Under the pieces are notes generated by a model. The model did not search any database, was not told where the DNA came from, and saw only the letters and a program-made list of their open reading frames with translations. From Betaproteobacteria bacterium (GTDB lineage: Bacteria > Pseudomonadota > Gammaproteobacteria > Burkholderiales > SG8-39), in NCBI GenBank assembly GCA_009693235.1, contig SHXR01000028.1, positions 1-52,245 on the forward strand: a stretch of DNA of 52,245 bases, in the 5' to 3' direction. A program made the translations under genes and the position numbers. Position 1 is the stretch's first letter. The number at the start of each line of letters is the position of its first letter. Below, in pieces: positions 47,529-52,245 of this stretch.

Positions 47529-48422
47529 TTAAACCGGCTGCATCCCAAACGTGTAGTCCAGGGTGTAGAAGGGCACGGTTGATTTCTTGCCATCGGGCGT
47601 TGGTTCGCCTTCGGCATGGCGCACATAGTTGCCGATACAGGAACTGCGCACGCCAAAGACCGCATCCGAATCGAGATACTCATCGCCCTCGACGAAAATA
47701 TGCGTGATCAGTTTTTCGAATCCGGGCGCGTGCACCATGAAGTGAATATGCGCGGGTCGCATCGGATGACGATTGGTCGCCTTTAACATCGCACCGACCG
47801 GCCCATCGGTTGGAATTGGATAAGCGCAAGGCTTGATCGTCCTGAATGTGACCGCCCCCCTCGCATCGCTGGTGAAGGCCGCGCGCAGCTCCATTTTCGC
47901 AGGGGTCCAGTTCGGGTCCTGTACGTCATAGAACCCCTCCGCGTCAGCCTGCCAGATATCGACCTGCGCATTGGCGATCGGTTTGTCGGCAACGCTCTTG
48001 ATGAGCGCATTCACGTAGCAGGGATCACCCTTTCGCTTGCCTGAGATATCGGCGCCATTCGCGAGCTTCGGTGCATTCTCGATGTGGAAAGGACCGAATA
48101 CGGTCTGCTCGGTAGCCTCTTGATCCCGTTTGTTGCTTTGCGCGCATACCAGCTGCGATAGACCGATCGTGTCTGACAGTAAAATGAACTCCTGCCGCGT
48201 GTCGGTACACTTGTGGCCGGTCGCGGTCAGAAATTTGATGCCTTCATACCACTCCTCTTCGGTCAAATTCACTTCACGCGCGAACTCATGCAGGTGACGC
48301 GTGAGGGCATTCATGATGACCTTCAAGCGCGCATCGGGCGTATTGGCGAATCGCTCAATGACCGCTTGCGTGACATTGTTTTCGTTGAGATTGCGGGCGA
48401 CCGAGCCCTTGATGAGCGCCAT
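47529..48422 (-). CDS. Intradiol ring-cleavage dioxygenase (hydroxyquinol/catechol 1,2-dioxygenase type)
   Basis: A 297-aa non-haem Fe(III) dioxygenase expected to cleave an ortho-dihydroxylated aromatic ring between the hydroxyls. It has the N-terminal helical dimerisation region of the catechol/hydroxyquinol class, then the beta-sandwich. All four iron ligands are visible: Y165 (GFYDVQ), Y201 (YPIPTDGPVG), H225 and H227 (RPAHIHF). The class fits hydroxyquinol 1,2-dioxygenase best by eye, but the substrate is not proven. I use the ATG at 48422 (GGAG upstream); the frame is open to 48461. The 82-base gap to the upstream gene is the largest in the operon. Confidence 0.92.
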   Translation of the reverse strand: MALIKGSVARNLNENNVTQAVIERFANTPDARLKVIMNALTRHLHEFAREVNLTEEEWYEGIKFLTATGHKCTDTRQEFILLSDTIGLSQLVCAQSNKRDQEATEQTVFGPFHIENAPKLANGADISGKRKGDPCYVNALIKSVADKPIANAQVDIWQADAEGFYDVQDPNWTPAKMELRAAFTSDARGAVTFRTIKPCAYPIPTDGPVGAMLKATNRHPMRPAHIHFMVHAPGFEKLITHIFVEGDEYLDSDAVFGVRSSCIGNYVRHAEGEPTPDGKKSTVPFYTLDYTFGMQPV

Positions 48423-48504
48423 GTTCGACTCCAATGATGTAGGTGTAAGGCCCGCGCGCATGATTCGACCGAGGGCATTGCAATGAGTTTATACGAACGG
48501 TCGA

Positions 48505-49500
48505 TCAGAGCAGCACCGCCGGCGAACCTTCCTTTGCCGAGGTAACGATCGCCTCCAGCACCCGCACATTGTCGAGCAATTGCATGCGACTGAACCGATA
48601 CTGCGCTTCCCCGCTCACTGCCTTGGCCCAGGCCTCAAGATTCGCGAGCACGGTGTTGGCCGGGAGAAAGGACTGGTAGGTGCGATGGCCCTTTGCATCA
48701 GCGATCGTCACATCGCTTGGCTCGCCTTGGTCCACATTCGCGTTTTCCTTGATCTCCATCCATCCTTTTGTACCGAACACGGTGAACCGCCCGTGATAAG
48801 GGGTCGAGGAGATGCAGACGAATGAACCGGTCACACCCGAGGCAAAGTCGATCTGCGCGGAAACATGGTCATCGCCTGTCATGCGGGAATACACGCGCGC
48901 GGTTCTGGCGATCACCCGCTTGGGACGGCCAACCAGCGACATGAACAGGTCAGTGACGTGAATGCCGAGCGCTGTCATGGCGCCGGCCGGTGCGTCTTTC
49001 GCGCCAACCCGCCAGTTCGAAGCATCGAGCGTGGCAAAGAGGTTGTGACTCATGTTCGCCTCAAGATGCAGGATCTCACCGAGCGCGCCCGAATTCACCT
49101 TCGCAGCGAGCAACTCCATCGCCGGCTCAAAGCGCCGCTCATGGCCGATGCCAAGCGTCACACCTGCTTTATCGCATGCCGCGAGGATCCGTTCTGCACC
49201 GACTGCGGTCAACGTCAGGGGCTTCTCGCAGAACAGTTGCTTGCCGGCAGCCAGCGCGCGCAGGCATAGCTCTTCATGCGTGCTGTGCGGCGTGGCAACG
49301 ATGATCGCAGCCACGGACCGATCGGCCAGCACCTCGTCGATCGAGGCCGACAGCTTGACCCGATATTCGCGCGCGAAATCGCCCAACTGCGCGGCCGCGA
49401 CATCGATGCCATGGGTCACGCGAATGCGCGTGCTCTCTTGCAAGCACTTGATGATCTGCCTGCCCCACCAACCAAGACCGATTACCGCCGCGGTGATCAT
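48505..49500 (-). CDS. Gfo/Idh/MocA-family oxidoreductase (operon copy 2)
   Basis: A 331-aa oxidoreductase paralogous to the product at 45220-46218. The dinucleotide motif GLGWWGR is at 8-14, EKP at 92-94 in FCEKPL, and GIHVTDLFMS carries the His/Asp pair. The two copies share long stretches, for example the NWR...K-APAG-MTA-GIH block, but differ elsewhere, so they may work on successive or related substrates. It lies six bases after the beta-propeller gene and before the dioxygenase gene. Confidence 0.9.
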   Translation of the reverse strand: MITAAVIGLGWWGRQIIKCLQESTRIRVTHGIDVAAAQLGDFAREYRVKLSASIDEVLADRSVAAIIVATPHSTHEELCLRALAAGKQLFCEKPLTLTAVGAERILAACDKAGVTLGIGHERRFEPAMELLAAKVNSGALGEILHLEANMSHNLFATLDASNWRVGAKDAPAGAMTALGIHVTDLFMSLVGRPKRVIARTARVYSRMTGDDHVSAQIDFASGVTGSFVCISSTPYHGRFTVFGTKGWMEIKENANVDQGEPSDVTIADAKGHRTYQSFLPANTVLANLEAWAKAVSGEAQYRFSRMQLLDNVRVLEAIVTSAKEGSPAVLL

Positions 49501-49506
49501 CGCCGT

Positions 49507-50571
49507 CTACCAGTAGGTCAATGTTTCGATGCCGCTGCCGCCATCGAAATAACCGAGAACCTTCCGCGCTTCCAGATCGAATACGGTGGCAATGCCGCTG
49601 TCGTGATTCGCAACGATGGCGGTCTTGAGATCCGGCGCGAACGCAAACCCCATTGGTCCTTTGGCGACGACCATCGGCGTTTGCCGGCCAAGATCGGTGG
49701 CATCGTGAATGTAGATCACGCCAGACGCGAAATTCGCCGTCACGACAAAGCGGCCGTCCAACGAGAAGCGAATACGCATATTGCGACTGCGCTTGGGATT
49801 GGTCGGCGGATTGCCTTGCAGCTCGACCGACTCGACGATCTGGTCGGTCGCGGTGTCGATGACATGTACCCGCGCATCGAAATTATCGACCACGAGCACG
49901 CGTTTGCCATCCGGCGAGACCGCGATGCCTTCGGTCCCTTGCTTGGCGCTGGGAAGCTCGATCGACTTAACGAGCTTGCGCAGGGCAACATCGAACACGC
50001 CCACCGAAGCGGTCTTGTTGGATACGTAAATTTTGGCGCCATCCGGCGTCATGGTGATCCAGTGGCTACCGGTGGACCCGGTATCAAAAGCTTCCTCCAC
50101 CTTCTTGGTCGCCGGATTCACCACGACGATTTTGGCGGATGCATCGCACGAGACCCACAGCCTGCCATCGGCCGCCACCATCATCCCATGCGGGGCAAAA
50201 TACGGCGCCACACTGATGGTGTCCCGGACGCTCCGCGCGTCAAGATCGATGACAGCGATCGTTTGCGCGGGCGTTGGATTGTTGCCGAAGATGCCCGGCC
50301 CATAGATGGACACATATGCGGTGCGATGATCGGGCGCAATGGCTACTTCATGCGGGAGCTTGTCGACATCGAGCGCGCCGATCTCCTTGAACGAGACTGG
50401 ATCGTAGAAGCGCACCTTGCCACCGACTTTATCCACCGCGATGAGTCCGCGCATGCCGGTTGGGCTGTTGAGGGAAAATCCCTCTGGAGTCGTACCCGCG
50501 CGTCCGGGCCCATCGAGATACGTGATCGGCGGCATCGGCATGAGACCGATGGGTCGAGAGAAGATCGACAT
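49507..50571 (-). CDS. YncE-like beta-propeller protein
   Basis: A 354-aa protein built of repeated four-strand units of the YncE/lactonase beta-propeller type; blade-like repeats such as GMMVAADGRLWVSCDASAK, WITMTPDGAKIYVSNKTA, GIAVSPDGKRVLVVDN and GFAFAPDLKTAIVAN recur. No signal peptide is evident (the N-terminus is MSIFSRPIGLMP), so it is probably cytoplasmic, unlike most YncE proteins. A lactonase role would suit a catabolic operon, but catalytic residues cannot be assigned from sequence alone. Confidence 0.82.
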   Translation of the reverse strand: MSIFSRPIGLMPMPPITYLDGPGRAGTTPEGFSLNSPTGMRGLIAVDKVGGKVRFYDPVSFKEIGALDVDKLPHEVAIAPDHRTAYVSIYGPGIFGNNPTPAQTIAVIDLDARSVRDTISVAPYFAPHGMMVAADGRLWVSCDASAKIVVVNPATKKVEEAFDTGSTGSHWITMTPDGAKIYVSNKTASVGVFDVALRKLVKSIELPSAKQGTEGIAVSPDGKRVLVVDNFDARVHVIDTATDQIVESVELQGNPPTNPKRSRNMRIRFSLDGRFVVTANFASGVIYIHDATDLGRQTPMVVAKGPMGFAFAPDLKTAIVANHDSGIATVFDLEARKVLGYFDGGSGIETLTYW

Positions 50572-50591
50572 GGTAAGTCCTCAGATTTTAT

Positions 50592-51122
50592 TCAACGCGG
50601 CTTGGTCGGCCGCTTCCGGCTCGCCCGGACGGTATTTCTCGCAGCGCCGCGTTTCGCGCTCGCCCTCTTCGCCGCCGTCTTCCGTTTGGGCGCCTGTGGG
50701 ATGTATCCCACCGCATCCACCTCCAACCCCATATCGAGTGGCGTACGCCCTGCTTGCATACGCGTTCTTGCGGGCCAGGTCGCGGGGCTGGTGAAATACT
50801 CGCGATAGATACGATCGAAGATTTCGGACTGCGATTGGTCGCGCAGCCACACGATCACCTTCAAAAGGCAATCCATATTGGAGCCGGCCGCCTCCATCAG
50901 CTTCTTCATGTTGTTCATGACGATGCGCACCTGCTGCTCGAACGGCATGTCCGGAAACTTGGGCAGCGGCTGGCCGTTCTTCCGTGCATCGATCATCGAC
51001 TGCGTGAACTCGGGGGTAAATGGCGGTAGCCCGGAGATATAGATCATGTTGCCGTGTTTGACGGCGAGATTGATTGGGCCACCGGTACCGAGCAGCCCAG
51101 CGTTGATCACTTGTTTTTCCAT
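50592..51122 (-). CDS. RidA-family protein with a basic C-terminal tail
   Basis: Residues 1 to about 143 form a RidA (YjgF/YER057c/UK114) domain; these proteins hydrolyse reactive enamines/imines or act in pathways such as RutC. The arginine in the family's active site is likely R119 in PARTRMQ, and the GLEVDAVGYIP end matches. Residues 144-176 are an unusual tail with 14 Lys/Arg among 33 residues, no acidic residues, and many Ala, resembling histone H1-like or nucleoid-binding tails. Most RidA proteins end near residue 130. Confidence 0.85.
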   Translation of the reverse strand: MEKQVINAGLLGTGGPINLAVKHGNMIYISGLPPFTPEFTQSMIDARKNGQPLPKFPDMPFEQQVRIVMNNMKKLMEAAGSNMDCLLKVIVWLRDQSQSEIFDRIYREYFTSPATWPARTRMQAGRTPLDMGLEVDAVGYIPQAPKRKTAAKRASAKRGAARNTVRASRKRPTKPR

Positions 51123-51132
51123 TATTCAGCCC

Positions 51133-52020
51133 TCACACCGAATCGGTCGATAATCCCGATAGCCGCTCGAACAATTTCACGACGGCGATGAAGTCCTCCG
51201 TGGCATAACCATCGCCATTAGTCGCTTTCATGAGTTGGCGCGTGGTGGCGGTCATCGGCATCGGAATGCCGAGTTCATCGCCTGCCGCGAGCATCAGGTC
51301 GATATCCTTACAAAGCTGGTCCGGCGTGAAGGTCGGCGTGAAGTCCCGCGTCTTCAGCAAAGTCGCTTTGGCTTTGAGCCACGGCGAGCCAATGGCGCTC
51401 GCGGTGAGGCCATCCAGCATGGTGCTCCATTCAATGCCGCCCTTGCGTCCGAGCGCGAGGGCTTCAGCCATGAGGGATGCCGAGTTGGCGACCAAAAGGT
51501 TGATGACGAGCTTCATATAGCGCGCCTGCTCGGCATCCCCCACATAGACCTGCGCTACGCTAAATTTTTGTACTGCCGGCTTGATTTTTTCCCAAGCAGC
51601 CGGTGGCCCTGAAACCAGCGCCGTGACCTGACCCGCTTCGGCTGAATTGTTGTTACCAGACAGCGGCATGCGCAGATACGCCACACCGGATTTAGTGGCA
51701 CCGACCGCCACCTCGGTGGACACCCCGGCGGACACGGTGCTGGTCTCGACGTAGATCAGACCGGGCTTCGCATTGGCAAAAACACCGTCCGGACCGAGCG
51801 CGACGGCACGCAAGATGTCGTCATTGGGGAGTGAAGAGAACACCACATCGGAGGCGGCAATACATGCCTTGATGGATGACGCTTCCGCGGCACCATGCCC
51901 GAGCGCTCGCGCCCTGGCAGTGGGGTCGGGGTCGCAGACGGTCACGGTGTATCCCGCCTTGGCAAGAAAGCGCACCATAGGGCCGCCCATTTTCCCTGCA
52001 CCGATGAAGCCGATTTTCAT
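51133..52020 (-). CDS. Beta-hydroxyacid dehydrogenase (3-hydroxyisobutyrate dehydrogenase family)
   Basis: A 295-aa NAD(P)-dependent dehydrogenase of the 3-hydroxyisobutyrate/tartronate semialdehyde reductase family. GFIGAGKMG at 4-12 binds the dinucleotide, SGNNN at 121-125 occupies the substrate-binding SGG position, and K170 in YMKLVINLL is the likely catalytic Lys. It is the first gene of the minus-strand operon, 10 bases before the RidA gene. The ATG at 52020 gives the family N-terminus; the frame is open to 52056. The N-N-N at the substrate motif in place of Gly is unusual and may point to a different acid. Confidence 0.9.
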   Translation of the reverse strand: MKIGFIGAGKMGGPMVRFLAKAGYTVTVCDPDPTARARALGHGAAEASSIKACIAASDVVFSSLPNDDILRAVALGPDGVFANAKPGLIYVETSTVSAGVSTEVAVGATKSGVAYLRMPLSGNNNSAEAGQVTALVSGPPAAWEKIKPAVQKFSVAQVYVGDAEQARYMKLVINLLVANSASLMAEALALGRKGGIEWSTMLDGLTASAIGSPWLKAKATLLKTRDFTPTFTPDQLCKDIDLMLAAGDELGIPMPMTATTRQLMKATNGDGYATEDFIAVVKLFERLSGLSTDSV

Positions 52021-52111
52021 TGCCAGCCCTTCCCGTCGAGTCGAAACAGACGCCAAGTGTAGCGAGTTTCAATACTGCGACGTTCCCGGCCCGAGCGAGC
52101 GGTCCGACGCT

Positions 52112-52167
52112 TGCATGCGGATAGCGCATCCACGCACTACGGGCGTGCGTCCACGCATCCGTTTGCA
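52112..52167. promoter_or_regulatory. Operator-like symmetric element upstream of the catabolic operon
   Basis: Outer arms TGCATGCGGAT (52112-52122) and ATCCGTTTGCA (52157-52167) are inverted at 9 of 11 positions. Within them lies a perfect 6-bp inverted repeat ACGCAC (52132-52137) and GTGCGT (52145-52150), and a direct repeat with the core TCCACGCA at 52129-52136 and 52150-52157, spaced 21 bases, two helical turns. This arrangement is typical of a dimeric regulator site between divergent genes. No regulator gene is in the window. Confidence 0.45.
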
Positions 52168-52214
52168 CTACTATCGCCCCTTTAATCCGTGTCTTCCCTT
52201 GCGCACCCGGTGGC

Positions 52215-52245
52215 ATGAACACTGCAAGGTTGCTGTTGCCGACCG
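52215..52245 (+). CDS. Possible start of a plus-strand gene running off the window
   Basis: An ATG at 52215 opens a frame (MNTARLLLPT) that stays open to the window end; a weak cggtgg precedes it. It would be divergent from the catabolic operon and could be its regulator, but ten codons are too few to identify it. Confidence 0.25.
   Translation, partial: MNTARLLLPT

Noticed and set aside
49276-50808. 510-codon plus-strand open frame across the Gfo/Idh, beta-propeller and RidA genes
   Set aside because: It spans three recognised minus-strand genes and has no family-like segments; a complement shadow.
1-52245. tRNA, rRNA, CRISPR arrays, insertion sequences or prophage
   Set aside because: Reading both strands I saw no cloverleaf, transposase, integrase or repeat-spacer pattern. 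A tRNAscan or Infernal run would settle small RNAs.

Overview
The window is a GC-rich bacterial chromosome segment. Its gene content and order fit a betaproteobacterium, probably Burkholderiales-like. The markers are the full dcw (division and cell wall) cluster running from mraZ to lpxC and on to secA, the pilC-pilD-coaE-zapD-yacG block, a fused Nudix-ThiE protein, and the rplS-trmD-rimM-rpsP-ffh block facing ypjD/corB-type genes. This assignment rests on recognised proteins and gene order only; no database search was run.

Layout from left to right. (1) 1-5292, plus strand: a dipeptide/oligopeptide ABC importer (two permeases, two ATPases) followed by an ArgE-like M20 deacylase. The substrate-binding protein is not in view. 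A shared hairpin terminator separates it from (2) 5360-9053, minus strand: rplS, trmD, rimM, rpsP and ffh, i.e. ribosomal proteins, tRNA and ribosome maturation, and the SRP GTPase. (3) 9441-15810, plus strand: a CcsA-like membrane protein, a CorB/CorC-type CBS transporter, pilC (frame broken), pilD, coaE, zapD and yacG. (4) 15803-21777, minus strand: Nudix-ThiE fusion, a DUF815 ATPase, argJ and secA. (5) 21978-24643: an M23 peptidase whose 5' end is broken at a perfect palindrome, the helicase loader dciA on the opposite strand, a secreted alpha/beta hydrolase and a tiny membrane protein. (6) 24732-43525, minus strand: lpxC, ftsZ, ftsA, ftsQ, ddl, murB, murC, murG, ftsW, murD, mraY, murF, murE, ftsI, ftsL, rsmH, mraZ, most of them overlapping by a few bases, with a promoter and MraZ-box-like repeats upstream of mraZ. 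(7) 43864-45214: an unrecognised 182-aa protein and a RutE-type nitroreductase. (8) 45220-52020, minus strand: eight genes, mostly tightly packed, that look like one catabolic operon (two Gfo/Idh/MocA oxidoreductases, an amidohydrolase, a SnoaL/NTF2-like protein, an intradiol ring-cleavage dioxygenase, a beta-propeller protein, a RidA protein with a basic tail, and a beta-hydroxyacid dehydrogenase), with an operator-like symmetric element upstream.

How the parts work together: regions 4-6 are the core for peptidoglycan precursor synthesis, septation, lipid A commitment and protein export. Region 2 is the translation and SRP set. Region 3 holds type IV pilus assembly and cofactor genes. Regions 1 and 8 are accessory metabolism. 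The least explained parts are the region 8 operon, the palindrome-linked frame break in the M23 gene, the pilC frameshift, and a dispersed repeat found just upstream of both rplS and ffh.
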